A stretch of 64,000 nucleotides of DNA from an uncultured Pseudomonadota bacterium (GTDB lineage: Bacteria > Myxococcota_A > UBA796 > CAJQPC01), in contig CAJXRZ010000029.1 of assembly GCA_913060515.1 (NCBI GenBank), positions 1-64,000 of the forward strand. The letters run 5' to 3'. Positions 41,482-49,987 of the stretch are shown here, one piece after another. Position numbers and translations under genes: made by a program. Within the stretch, counting starts at the first letter, position 1; every line of letters starts with the position of its first letter. The notes beneath the pieces were generated by a model. That model searched no databases. It was not told where the DNA came from and saw nothing but the letters and a program-made list of their open reading frames with translations.

Positions 41482-42686
41482 CTGGCCTTGGCGTCCTCTT
41501 CGTCGTCCTCGTCCTTCTCCAGGTGCTTGCTGAAGGCCGCCGGGGCCTGCGCCCGCAGCTGACGCACCAACTCCGGCAGCTCCGTGACCGCGCAGGCCTC
41601 AGAGCGCATGGCCAAGTGCCGCAGGAAGGCGCCCGTGAGGCCCTCCGAGAGGCTCGCCAGGATGCTCAGCTTGTCCGCGCTCACTCCGTAGTGCACCAGG
41701 ATTTGCCGGCGCTCCTCCTCGCTGGGAGGCGGCAAGAACACCACGCGGTCGATTCGACCGGCCCGCATTCCAGGCCAGTACAAGCCACCGGGACGCCAGG
41801 CCTCCTCCCGGGTCAGGGAGTCGTCCATGAAGGTCGCGATGACCAGGTCAACCCGCCCGTGCAGACGGTCCATGAGGCCCGCCAGCTCCTGGTCCAGTCC
41901 GCCGCGGTTGAGGACCACGTCGTCGAGCAAGACCACGCCTGGCTGCAGCACAGAGGCCAGCTCCACCAGGGCATCGGAGTTCACGATCCGGCTTGGGAGC
42001 TGCAGGACCCGCTCTTTGCCCAAGGCCGTGCGCGCCAAGCTGGTCTTCCCTGCACCCGTCGGTCCGACGATGAGGGCGATCCGGGTGCCCGTGCTGGGCT
42101 CCTGGACCCAGGCACGCATGTCCGCGGACTGCTGGCCAATGGGGCGCTCCGCCGTCGAGGCCACCGGACTGAGGTTCAGCTCGCTGCGCATGCCTTGCCG
42201 TCCGACCACCCAGACCTTGTGCTCATCCCACATGTCGCTGAGGAAGTCCCGCGCTGCGCCAGGGCGCCGCTCCAGGACCTCCCATTCGTTCCAGCTCTTG
42301 ATGGCCGCGATGGCTGGCTCGCCGTCCATCTCCCAAATCTCCAGGGTGCTGCGGGCGTTGTTGCGACCGGAGCGCTGGGGCAGAGAGATTTGGCGGCTGG
42401 GCCGCATGCGCAGCAAGCGCAGCAGCAGGGTGTCCACCCCGCGGTGCTTGGAGACCTGCTTCCAACCCTGCTGCTCCAGCAGGGCCTCGGGGTCGGTGTC
42501 GGGCAGCAGCGCTTCTGCGAGGTGGGCCGTGACGGCCAGGGCCGCCAAGCCGCGACGCAGAGGGCCCCCTTCCTGCAAGGCCTTCATGGCCCCAAGCATG
42601 GCGTCGAGGTTGTGGGTCGCCTCGCGCAAGCGGTCGATGGTGCCGGCTCTCTTGAGCCAGTCCAGGTTTTTGTCGTTCAGTTCCAT
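41478..42686 (-). CDS. AAA+ family ATPase
   Basis: Predicted 402-residue protein. Residues 1-190 form a helical domain of unknown type. The ATPase core has Walker A GPTGAGKTS near residue 208, Walker B VVLLDDVV and the arginine-rich sensor segment MRAGRIDRVVFLPPPSEEERRQIL. That segment resembles BCS1/proteasome-type AAA proteins. The tail is acidic (KDEDDEEDAK). Such enzymes remodel protein complexes; the partner is unknown. ATG 42686 fits the core, but no ribosome site is clear. It is divergent from the small barrel gene at 42774. Confidence 0.85.
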   Translation of the reverse strand: MELNDKNLDWLKRAGTIDRLREATHNLDAMLGAMKALQEGGPLRRGLAALAVTAHLAEALLPDTDPEALLEQQGWKQVSKHRGVDTLLLRLLRMRPSRQISLPQRSGRNNARSTLEIWEMDGEPAIAAIKSWNEWEVLERRPGAARDFLSDMWDEHKVWVVGRQGMRSELNLSPVASTAERPIGQQSADMRAWVQEPSTGTRIALIVGPTGAGKTSLARTALGKERVLQLPSRIVNSDALVELASVLQPGVVLLDDVVLNRGGLDQELAGLMDRLHGRVDLVIATFMDDSLTREEAWRPGGLYWPGMRAGRIDRVVFLPPPSEEERRQILVHYGVSADKLSILASLSEGLTGAFLRHLAMRSEACAVTELPELVRQLRAQAPAAFSKHLEKDEDDEEDAKAS

Positions 42687-42773
42687 GATGGGAGCATGGG
42701 TAGACGCGGGGTGGGGGAGAGACAAGGGGCAAGGTGGCACTTCTTGCGTGGTAGCTTTGCTGCCGGAGGCCCG

Positions 42774-43244
42774 ATGCTCTACCTCTTGCCCTGTGTCTTG
42801 GCCGCTGAGCCCCAAGAGCAGTTCACCGCCGGAGGATTGGCGGGCTACGGGCGCTCCTGGACCCCTGACAACGCCGATGACAAGCGGACAGCCGTCACTG
42901 CTGGCGTGGCCTTCGCCTTCTATCTGCCGCCGGTCTTCTACATGCCTGCGAGCCTGCAGTTGTTGGTGCTCAAGGTGCCGGGGGGCTCGGTCTTCTTTCC
43001 CGACGTATCTGCGGGCTACGGGATCGCTCCCTTCGGCCGCTGGGGGCCCCACGCCGCGGGCCTGGTGGGTGTTGGGGCGCGACTGACGGGAATCGAGGCC
43101 AACCTGGGTTGGAGCGCAGGGGTGGGTCTTGGGCCGGTGAGCATCGACTACCGCCGCCGCGGTGGCTGGCAGAGCTACGCCCCGGACCGATTCGTGGCGC
43201 ACACGCTGGAGCTCTCCGTGCAGCTTGTGCAGGATGAGCCTTAG
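42774..43244 (+). CDS. Small exported beta-barrel-like protein
   Basis: Predicted 156-residue exported protein. ATG 42774 has GGAGG five bases upstream; a longer in-frame start upstream would run antisense through the AAA+ gene. The leader is MLYLLPCVLAAEP, then amphipathic Gly/aromatic-rich strands (VGVGARLTGIEANLGWSAGV, VSIDYRRRGGWQSY) suggest an outer-membrane barrel or secreted beta-domain. No family is recognised. A good intrinsic terminator follows. Confidence 0.7.
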   Translation: MLYLLPCVLAAEPQEQFTAGGLAGYGRSWTPDNADDKRTAVTAGVAFAFYLPPVFYMPASLQLLVLKVPGGSVFFPDVSAGYGIAPFGRWGPHAAGLVGVGARLTGIEANLGWSAGVGLGPVSIDYRRRGGWQSYAPDRFVAHTLELSVQLVQDEP

Positions 43245-43279
43245 CAATCACGGGCAGGTGATTGTGGCTGGTGTTGCCT

Positions 43280-43298
43280 AGAGCATGCGTGCTCTTTT
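43280..43298 (+). terminator. Intrinsic terminator after the small barrel gene
   Basis: AGAGCA and TGCTCT pair around the loop TGCG and are followed by TTTT, 36 nt after the stop at 43244. It is one of the few terminators here with a T-tract. Confidence 0.7.
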
Positions 43299-43359
43299 CG
43301 GCGCGTTCTAAGCCCGGTTCGGGGCGCGTATCCACCATCAGGTGTCACTGCCGCGTGTT

Positions 43360-43650
43360 CTACTCTTCCCCCAAGCTCGCCTTGAAGGCCCGGCGTGCTT
43401 TGCGGCGGGCATTGCGCACCCGCTTCTTCTCCAACACCCGCCACTCCGCGACCCAGAGCTTCTCCACCTTGGCCCGCGCCCACGGCGTCTTGCGCAGGAA
43501 CTTGAGGCTGGAGTTCAGGCTTGGGTCGTTGTGGAAGCAAGCAAAATCAAACTGATCAGCCAGCCCCTCCCAGCCATGGCGATCCACAAGGTCCTGCAAG
43601 AGAACCTTGAGGGTCACGCCATGGAGGGGGTTGGTGGCTTGGCTGTCCAA
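43360..43650 (-). CDS. VF530-family DNA-binding-like protein
   Basis: Predicted 96-residue protein of the VF530 (DUF2132) family. NPLHGVTLKVLLQDLVDRHGW and CFHNDPSLNSSLKFLRKTPWAR are the family hallmarks. The C-terminal 25 residues are strongly basic (KKRVRNARRKARR) and extend beyond the usual length, which fits a nucleic-acid-binding role suggested for VF530. It lies 4 nt after cysN on the same strand, so it may be co-transcribed with cysDN. Confidence 0.9.
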   Translation of the reverse strand: MDSQATNPLHGVTLKVLLQDLVDRHGWEGLADQFDFACFHNDPSLNSSLKFLRKTPWARAKVEKLWVAEWRVLEKKRVRNARRKARRAFKASLGEE

Positions 43651-43654
43651 GGCG

Positions 43655-45517
43655 CTACTGAGGCTTCTCGAACTGACCGGCCCTGTCCAGCTGCTCCAGG
43701 ATGTCCTTGACGGCTTGGTCCAGGCGAATGCTGTCCAATGCCAAGGTCAAATCGGGGTGCTTGGGAGGCTCAAATCCGCTCTGGTCCACGTCGGGGCGCC
43801 GCTCAGCACAGATGGCTGGGTCGGTGTTGACGTAGACGTGCAGCACGCGGTCCTCGCCGACGCGCTCACGCAGGGCGTGGCGGTCATCACGGTGTGGCGT
43901 GGGGTACGCACAGATGGTGATGAGCCCAGCGTCGGTAGAAGCCTTGCAGGCTGCCAGGACGCCGCTCAGATCATTGCCGGTGGGGTCCACGACCGTGGCG
44001 GTGCGGCCCTGGTCGAAGAGGCGACGCTCCAAGGCGTAGGCCAAGGCCCATCGGCCGGAGCCCGGCAGGCCGGTCAGCCACACGGTTGCGCCTTTCTGGC
44101 CCAGACGGTCATGACGCTCGCGCGGCGAGACCTGGGTCTTGGGACGGATGGCGGAGCCTGCACGTGCCTCGCGCAACATGGCGTCCAGATCCTGACGGTC
44201 GCCGCCAACCGGCTCGACCATGCCCGCACCAACGGTGTTGTTGGTCAGGGAGTCGATCAGGATGAAGGAGCCGGTGTTCCGGTTGGTCCGGTAGGGATCC
44301 GTGAACAGCGCCCGGGTGCAGGTCAGAGTGACCAGGCCGATGTCGTTGAGCTGCAGGGTGGTCGCGCTGGTGTTGTTCTCCAGCGTGTCCATGTCCTTGA
44401 CCCAAGAGACCTTGTCCACCTGCGCGCGCACCGTCTGGGAGGTGTGCTTGAGCAGGTAGCTCTTCTGGGGGTCCAGCTCGGTCTCGGACATCCACACCAG
44501 GTGGGCGGTCACGGTCCGGCTGGCCTGGGGCAGGTTGTCGACCTTGACCAGCATGTCGCCACGGCTGATGTCGATCTCGTCTTCCAAGCGCAGGGTCACC
44601 GACTGGGGCACCACAGCGCCGTCGGTGGGCTCACCGTGGATGTCCACGGCCTTGACGCGGCTTGTCTTGCCGCTGGGCAGCGCCATGACGGCGTCGCCGG
44701 GCTTGATGGCGCCGCTGGAGATCTGACCGGAGAATCCACGGTAATCCAGGTTCGGACGCAGAACGTTCTGAACTGGAAGGCGGAAGTCCTTGTGGTTGAT
44801 GTCCTCGTCGATCTCCACCGTCTCCAGGTACTCCAGCACGTTCTTGCCGTGGTACGCGGGGGAGGTGAACCACTCAGTCTCAGGCGAGGGCCCGACGACG
44901 TTGTCACCCTTGAGGGCGGAGATGGGGAAGCAGGTCACGTCCTTGAAGTTCAGGCTCTTGGCGAACTCGCAGAACTCTGCTTCGATGCGGTCAAAGACCT
45001 GCTGGTCGTAGGAGACCAGGTCCATCTTGTTCACGCAGACGGCCAAGTGGGGGATGCCCAGCAAGCTGGCGATGTAGGCGTGACGGCGGGACTGCTGCAG
45101 CACGCCCAGGCGGGCGTCGATCAGGATGATGCCCACGTTGGCCGTGGAGGCACCGGTCACCATGTTGCGGGTGTACTGGGTGTGACCCGGTGTGTCCGCG
45201 ATGATGAACTTGCGCTTGTCGGTGCTGAAGTAGCGGTAGGCCACATCGATGGTGATGCCCTGCTCGCGCTCAGCGCGCAGACCGTCGGTCAGCAGGGAGA
45301 AGTCGATCTCCTCGCCTTCGATGTTCGAGGCCTTCTTCACGGCGGCCAGCTGGTCGTCGTAGATCATGCCCGTGTCGTGCAGCAGGCGCCCGATCAGGGT
45401 GCTCTTGCCGTCGTCCACCGAGCCCACGGCCACGAAGCGTAGAAGCTCCTTGTACTCGTAGCGGGCCAAGTAGGCGTTGATGTCGCTCTTGATGAGCTGT
45501 GCGTCGGTGACGGCCAT
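43655..45517 (-). CDS. cysN: Sulfate adenylyltransferase subunit 1 with degenerate CysC domain
   Basis: Predicted 620-residue CysN GTPase fused to a C-terminal APS-kinase-like domain. Residues 1-435 hold an intact GTPase, VGSVDDGKST, DTPGHTQYT and NKMD, which drives ATP sulfurylase with CysD to make adenylylsulfate. The C-terminal domain from about residue 470 keeps the CysC fold but its P-loop reads GLPGSGRW (483-490): Arg489 replaces the ATP-binding Lys and Trp replaces Ser/Thr. The GDNVRHGL-type motif is reduced to PTGNDLSG. The kinase is therefore probably dead. TAATG overlap with cysD fixes the start. Confidence 0.93.
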   Translation of the reverse strand: MAVTDAQLIKSDINAYLARYEYKELLRFVAVGSVDDGKSTLIGRLLHDTGMIYDDQLAAVKKASNIEGEEIDFSLLTDGLRAEREQGITIDVAYRYFSTDKRKFIIADTPGHTQYTRNMVTGASTANVGIILIDARLGVLQQSRRHAYIASLLGIPHLAVCVNKMDLVSYDQQVFDRIEAEFCEFAKSLNFKDVTCFPISALKGDNVVGPSPETEWFTSPAYHGKNVLEYLETVEIDEDINHKDFRLPVQNVLRPNLDYRGFSGQISSGAIKPGDAVMALPSGKTSRVKAVDIHGEPTDGAVVPQSVTLRLEDEIDISRGDMLVKVDNLPQASRTVTAHLVWMSETELDPQKSYLLKHTSQTVRAQVDKVSWVKDMDTLENNTSATTLQLNDIGLVTLTCTRALFTDPYRTNRNTGSFILIDSLTNNTVGAGMVEPVGGDRQDLDAMLREARAGSAIRPKTQVSPRERHDRLGQKGATVWLTGLPGSGRWALAYALERRLFDQGRTATVVDPTGNDLSGVLAACKASTDAGLITICAYPTPHRDDRHALRERVGEDRVLHVYVNTDPAICAERRPDVDQSGFEPPKHPDLTLALDSIRLDQAVKDILEQLDRAGQFEKPQ

Positions 45518-46428
45518 TAGAAGTACCCCTCGCGCTTCTTGCGCTCCATCGAACCATCTTCGTCAAAGTCAATCATGCGGCCCTGGCGCTCCGACATGGT
45601 GGTGCTGAGCATCTCCTGGATGACCTCGGGCACGGTGCGCGCGGTGCTTGGGACCGCGCCGCTGAGGGGGTAGCAGCCCAAGGTGCGGAAGCGAACGTCC
45701 ACCATCTTGGGCTCCTCGCCTTCCTTCAAACGCATGCGCTCGTCGTCCACCATGATGAGGTTGCCATCGCGCACAACCATGGGGCGCTTCTTGGCCAAGT
45801 ACAGGGGCACGATGTCGATGTTCTCGCGCTCGATGTACAGCCAGATGTCCAGCTCGGTCCAGTTGCTCAAGGGGAACACACGAACGCTCTCACCCTTGCG
45901 GATGCGGGTGTTGTAGTTGCTCCAGAGCTCTGGGCGCTGGTTCTTGGGGTCCCACTGGTGGAACTCATCGCGGAAGGAGAAGATGCGCTCCTTGGCGCGG
46001 CTGCGCTCCTCGTCCCGGCGGGCACCACCAAAGGCACAGTCAAAGCGGTGCTTGTTCAGCGCCTGCTTCAGGCCGTCCGTCTTCATGACGGTGGTGTACT
46101 CGTTCGACCCGAAGTCGAAGGGGTTCATGTTCTGCTTCACACCGTCTTGGTTGGTGTGAACGATGAGCTCGATGCCGTACTTCGCCGCAAAGGCCGCACG
46201 GAAGTCGATCATCTCCTTGAACTTCCAGGTGGTGTCCACGTGCAGGAAGGGGAAAGGAGGCTTGCCTGGAGCGAAGGCTTTCATGGCCAAGTGGGCCATC
46301 ACACCGGAGTCTTTTCCGATGGAGTAGAGCATCACCGGGTTGTCGAACTCGGCTGCGGCCTCCCGCAGGATGTGAATGCTCTCGGTCTCGAGCTGCTGCA
46401 GGTGGGTCAGTTTCTGTTGCAAAGACAT
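45517..46428 (-). CDS. cysD: Sulfate adenylyltransferase subunit 2
   Basis: Predicted 303-residue ATP sulfurylase catalytic subunit, joining sulfate and ATP to give adenylylsulfate in assimilatory sulfate activation. The PP-loop is SIGKDSGVM, with [16 protein letters not shown] and [16 protein letters not shown] as family blocks. The ATG at 46428 matches the usual N-terminus; earlier starts are not supported. Its stop overlaps the cysN ATG by one base (TAATG). No PAPS reductase or sulfite reductase gene is nearby. Confidence 0.96.
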   Translation of the reverse strand: MSLQQKLTHLQQLETESIHILREAAAEFDNPVMLYSIGKDSGVMAHLAMKAFAPGKPPFPFLHVDTTWKFKEMIDFRAAFAAKYGIELIVHTNQDGVKQNMNPFDFGSNEYTTVMKTDGLKQALNKHRFDCAFGGARRDEERSRAKERIFSFRDEFHQWDPKNQRPELWSNYNTRIRKGESVRVFPLSNWTELDIWLYIERENIDIVPLYLAKKRPMVVRDGNLIMVDDERMRLKEGEEPKMVDVRFRTLGCYPLSGAVPSTARTVPEVIQEMLSTTMSERQGRMIDFDEDGSMERKKREGYF

Positions 46429-46518
46429 GCAGATCCATCGGCTGAAGGGCCCCGGCCGTCCAAAAGGGAGGCGCCGGGAAGGGGGTGTGTTGTACCGCCT
46501 CAGGGGCGGGGCTGCCAC

Positions 46519-47811
46519 CTAGTGGGTGACAGGGTGTGTGACCGCGCGTCGCCGGAGCAAAAGCAGGCCGCCGACCAAGGGCAAGAGCCAGAGGCTGACA
46601 GGGGCGGGAACTTGGCCGCAGCCGCAGCCCTCTACTTGGTCCACAGGCTCTGGCTCTGGCTCCGGTGTGGGGCCCTCTGCAAGGGTCAGTTGGTACTGGG
46701 TGTCTTGGGCCAATCCGGTCACGGAGACCATCTCGCCGGCGAAGGCCTGGACCTCATCGCCGCTCTCGCCTCGTGCGTTTCCGAGCACAACGCGGCCCTC
46801 TGCTTTGACCCAGGTGTCGGCGCTGACCTCCCAGAACTCACTGCCCAGGTAGCTGCTGGTGCTGGAGGAGCCCTCCAAGAGGGTGCCCATGGGCGTGACA
46901 AAGGCGTAGAAGCTGGACTCTGGCAGCGTGCCGTTGGCGTAGCGCCCACTGAATCCGCCGAAGATCTCCTCGGGTGGCAGGCCAGTGGCTTGGCGCATCA
47001 GGTTGTCCCACAGTGCCGTGGAGTCCGTCCGCCCAGCCTCCCAGATCTCCAGCATCGTGCCTGGACCCAAGGTGTCCTCTAGGTGGGCGTTGAGCACGTA
47101 CATGCCGTACTGGTGGGCGCCGATGAAGGTGTCGTAGCGCTCGTGTGCGTTGTCGGCGTACCAAGCGGAGGTGTAGTGGTGCCCGTCCCAGCTGGACTCT
47201 ACGAGCTCCGGGGCCATGTTGGCGCTGGCCTCCCAGTACCAGGTCTGCTCCTCCTCTCCCTCTTCCCATTCGCGCATCTCGTACTGAATGGCGTGCATGA
47301 ACTCGTGCACAACCAAGCCCCTGTAGAAGGCCGGGCTGGTGAACCAAGTGGGGTTGATGTACACCACCGGGTAGCCCAAGGGGTAGGGGTACTCCTCGCT
47401 GTAGTATTCGGTGGTAAAGCCGGTCCCCTCCATCGTTTCGTCCAGAACCACCCAGACCAGGTACTCATCGGAGCTCACCGGCGCCGGCCAGCCTTGCTCC
47501 TCGATCAAGCGGGTCCAAGCCAACTCCAGGGCCTCTTCCACAAGGTTCACCGCTGGCTCAGGCAGATCCGACTGGGTCCAGTTGATGGAGAAGTTCTTCG
47601 TGAGCCGGTGTTGCGGGTAGGGCGCGCCGTAGGGCTGTTTGTCGGCGACCATCATCCGTGGACCTGGGGACCCAAAGCCGCTGGGAGGCTGCAGCATGTT
47701 GGGGTGTGTGGGATCGGCCGCACCAGCCAGCGCCCGCAGTGCGTCAGGGGTCTCGCAGACCGAGGTCTCGGGACCCGCTCCACGCGCGAGGCCAACAAGG
47801 AGCAACAACAT
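46519..47811 (-). CDS. Putative surface metalloprotease (HEFMH) with MYXO-CTERM-type tail
   Basis: Predicted 430-residue exported protein, leader MLLLLVGLARGAG. The zinc motif is VVHEFMHAIQYE, with HEFMH at residues 169-173, followed by a Trp/Tyr-rich YWEASANMAPELVE that probably supplies a third ligand Glu, as in gluzincins. Near the C-terminus a Pro/Glu linker, EGCGCGQVP, a hydrophobic stretch and LLLLRRR form a MYXO-CTERM-like sorting tail, here extended by AVTHPVTH. It is likely anchored at the surface. The longer upstream in-frame start lies antisense to the pilT-like gene and is rejected. Confidence 0.82.
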   Translation of the reverse strand: MLLLLVGLARGAGPETSVCETPDALRALAGAADPTHPNMLQPPSGFGSPGPRMMVADKQPYGAPYPQHRLTKNFSINWTQSDLPEPAVNLVEEALELAWTRLIEEQGWPAPVSSDEYLVWVVLDETMEGTGFTTEYYSEEYPYPLGYPVVYINPTWFTSPAFYRGLVVHEFMHAIQYEMREWEEGEEEQTWYWEASANMAPELVESSWDGHHYTSAWYADNAHERYDTFIGAHQYGMYVLNAHLEDTLGPGTMLEIWEAGRTDSTALWDNLMRQATGLPPEEIFGGFSGRYANGTLPESSFYAFVTPMGTLLEGSSSTSSYLGSEFWEVSADTWVKAEGRVVLGNARGESGDEVQAFAGEMVSVTGLAQDTQYQLTLAEGPTPEPEPEPVDQVEGCGCGQVPAPVSLWLLPLVGGLLLLRRRAVTHPVTH

Positions 47812-47887
47812 GGGCACCTGGGGTGTAGGCCAAGCAGGATAGCCGATACCTGACGCTATTGATTGGCCCCTTGCACTGGACCCTGTG

Positions 47888-49030
47888 ATGCTCGCCAACC
47901 TCATCCGCTCTGCTGCCCGCGCTGGCGCCAGCGATCTGCACTTCGAGCCCGGCTTGCCCGTCATGATGCGGGTGGACGGCACCCTGCGAAAGGCTGCAGA
48001 GCCCATCGGCGCCCAGGCGCTCCAAGATGCCGCTCGGGACCTGATTCCCGCAGCTGAGTGGTCTCGCTTTCTGGAGCGCCGAAGCGCGGACCTGTCCAAG
48101 GTCATGGGCGGGGTCTCCTGCCGAATCAACGTGATGCAGTCGATGCGCGGCGTGGGCATGGCCGTGCGTCTGCTCTCCGGCGCCCAGCCCACCTTGGCCC
48201 GCCTGAACCTGCACCCCGACCTGGCCGAGCTGGTGCAGCGCAAGCACGGCCTGGTCCTGGTCGCCGGGGCCACCGGCTCCGGCAAGTCCAGCACCCTGGC
48301 CGCTCTGATTCATGCCTTGGACCGCGCCCCCTCCAAGCACGTGCTCACCCTGGAAGAGCCCGTGGAGTACCGCCTGCGCATGCAGCACGCCTTTGTGCGC
48401 CAGCGTGAGGTGGGCCAGCACACCCCCAGCTTTGAGCAAGGCCTCTTGGACGCCCTGCGCGAGGATCCCGACGTCATCCTGGTGGGGGAGATGCGAAGAG
48501 CGCGAACCATGGAGCTGACCCTGGATGCCGCAGAGACCGGCCACTTGGTACTGGCCAGCATGCACGCCTCTTCCGCCAGCGAGGCCATCTCCCGTCTGGT
48601 CTCCAGCTTCCCGCCTGAGTCCCAAGCTGGGGTCCGCGCGCAGCTGGCCAACTGCCTGGTCGGCGTGCTCACCCAGCGCCTGGTCCGCCGCCCGGGCTTG
48701 GACTTCCGCGTCCCCGAGTGCGAGGTCCTGCGGGCCAGCAGCGGGATCCGCGCTGTGATTCGCGAGGGCCACCTGCACAAGCTGGCCTCGTTGATGGAGC
48801 TGGGTGCACCCGATGGGCAGTGGAGCTTTGCCCGATACCAGCGTTGGCTGGATGGCCGCAGCAGCTTCCTCAAACCCAAGCTTCAGGACGGGGCCGCCGC
48901 GCCCATTCCGCGTCCACCACCCTTGGCGCGTCCCAGCACGGGCGTCACCGGTGGCGGGGACGGCGTCTTGGACCTGGGGGATGGAGGCGGAGATCTGGAG
49001 GACTTGATCAAGCAGATCCAAGATCGCTGA
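47888..49030 (+). CDS. PilT/PilU-like type IV pilus retraction ATPase
   Basis: Predicted 380-residue hexameric motor ATPase that depolymerises type IV pili and powers twitching. SDLHFEPGLPVMMRVDG is the N-terminal PAS-like part; Walker A is GATGSGKSST; LTLEEPVEY and REDPDVILVGEMRRARTMEL are the Asp-box and Walker B; GHLVLASMHASSA is the His-box. The C-terminal 55 residues are Pro/Gly-rich and acidic, an extension beyond PilT. GTG 47885 and ATG 47888 are equivalent starts. No other pilus genes are nearby. Confidence 0.92.
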   Translation: MLANLIRSAARAGASDLHFEPGLPVMMRVDGTLRKAAEPIGAQALQDAARDLIPAAEWSRFLERRSADLSKVMGGVSCRINVMQSMRGVGMAVRLLSGAQPTLARLNLHPDLAELVQRKHGLVLVAGATGSGKSSTLAALIHALDRAPSKHVLTLEEPVEYRLRMQHAFVRQREVGQHTPSFEQGLLDALREDPDVILVGEMRRARTMELTLDAAETGHLVLASMHASSASEAISRLVSSFPPESQAGVRAQLANCLVGVLTQRLVRRPGLDFRVPECEVLRASSGIRAVIREGHLHKLASLMELGAPDGQWSFARYQRWLDGRSSFLKPKLQDGAAAPIPRPPPLARPSTGVTGGGDGVLDLGDGGGDLEDLIKQIQDR

Positions 49031-49076
49031 GGGGAACCGCTGAGTGGCTCTGTGGTCCATCGCAGCAGGAGGTTCC

Positions 49077-49985
49077 ATGTGGGTGTTGTTCCTGGGGTGT
49101 TTGGCCGCGAAGACCAGAGCATTGGCGGAGGGCTCTGCTCAAGCGACCCCAGAGATGGGCCTGGCCGCGGCGAGTCTTGAATCCCCGGACCTGAGGCCCT
49201 CGGAGTCGGTCTCTATTGGCGAGCCCGGTTGGTCCTTTGTCTACGGCTCGACCCTGAGCGGCCGCACGGTCTTCCTGGTGGAGTTTGGGGAAGAGAGGCC
49301 CAGCTTCGGCCACCATGGGGAGCCCTTTGGGGCTGAGCCCACCCTGCGGGCCTGGGACAGCGTGAGCGGGGAGTCCAGCGTCATTGAGGACCTCATCGCG
49401 GTCAGCGGGGACAGACGCCACGCCTTGGTTCAAGATGTGGGGGGGATCTGGCTCATTGACGATGCTGGCGCGTGGCGTCAGCTGGAAGGGGTGACCCTGG
49501 AGCCCGACAACAACCGATGCTTGCCACCCCGCCAAGCCGCCTTCTCGGTGGATGGCAGCAGCGTGGGCTGGATCAACCCGGAGCACAGCGCTCTGGAGGT
49601 GCTGGATCTGGAGAGCGGGGAGCAGTGGAGCGTCGCCGCGCAGGGCAGCTTGTGGCGTGGCTGGCCGGACAACGACGGCCGAGGCGTCTCGCTGATCGAG
49701 CTGCAAGGAGATGGGCAGGAGGGCGCGGCCTGGCCGCAGCAGAAGACCAGCTGTGCCTGCCGCTGGTGCGGCATGTTTGCCCTGTCCTATGGGGTCTATG
49801 GCTGGTCAGGACCCGAGTTTGAGCTGGTGCACGTGGACGGAGAAGGGGAGAGAGGGGAAGCTCTAGAAGAGGGAGGGGGAGGCCCCTGGCACGGACCCAA
49901 TGCGCAAGGCTGCATCTTGGAGAGCGCATCCCCGATCGAGGACCCCCTGCAGCACGGACCCTGGACCTGGGTCTGCAAGGATTAG
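49077..49985 (+). CDS. Hypothetical lipoprotein
   Basis: Predicted 302-residue lipoprotein; ATG 49077 follows AGGAGG and gives MWVLFLGC, lipidated at Cys8. The mature part is beta-rich with repeated short blocks like DSVSGESSV and DLESGEQWSV, similar to propeller blades, and a late cysteine cluster SCACRWCG. No family is recognised. It follows the PilT-like gene by 46 nt and may share its transcript. It ends two bases from the convergent WYL regulator. Confidence 0.65.
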   Translation: MWVLFLGCLAAKTRALAEGSAQATPEMGLAAASLESPDLRPSESVSIGEPGWSFVYGSTLSGRTVFLVEFGEERPSFGHHGEPFGAEPTLRAWDSVSGESSVIEDLIAVSGDRRHALVQDVGGIWLIDDAGAWRQLEGVTLEPDNNRCLPPRQAAFSVDGSSVGWINPEHSALEVLDLESGEQWSVAAQGSLWRGWPDNDGRGVSLIELQGDGQEGAAWPQQKTSCACRWCGMFALSYGVYGWSGPEFELVHVDGEGERGEALEEGGGGPWHGPNAQGCILESASPIEDPLQHGPWTWVCKD

Positions 49986-49987
49986 GC

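Noticed and set aside
41376-42773. Long N-terminal extension of the small barrel gene at 42774
   Set aside because: It runs antisense through the AAA+ gene and the ATG at 42774 has a GGAGG site and starts a signal peptide.
47812-48294. Extension of the HEFMH protein beyond 47811
   Set aside because: The extra residues would be antisense to the PilT-like gene and would precede a good signal peptide.
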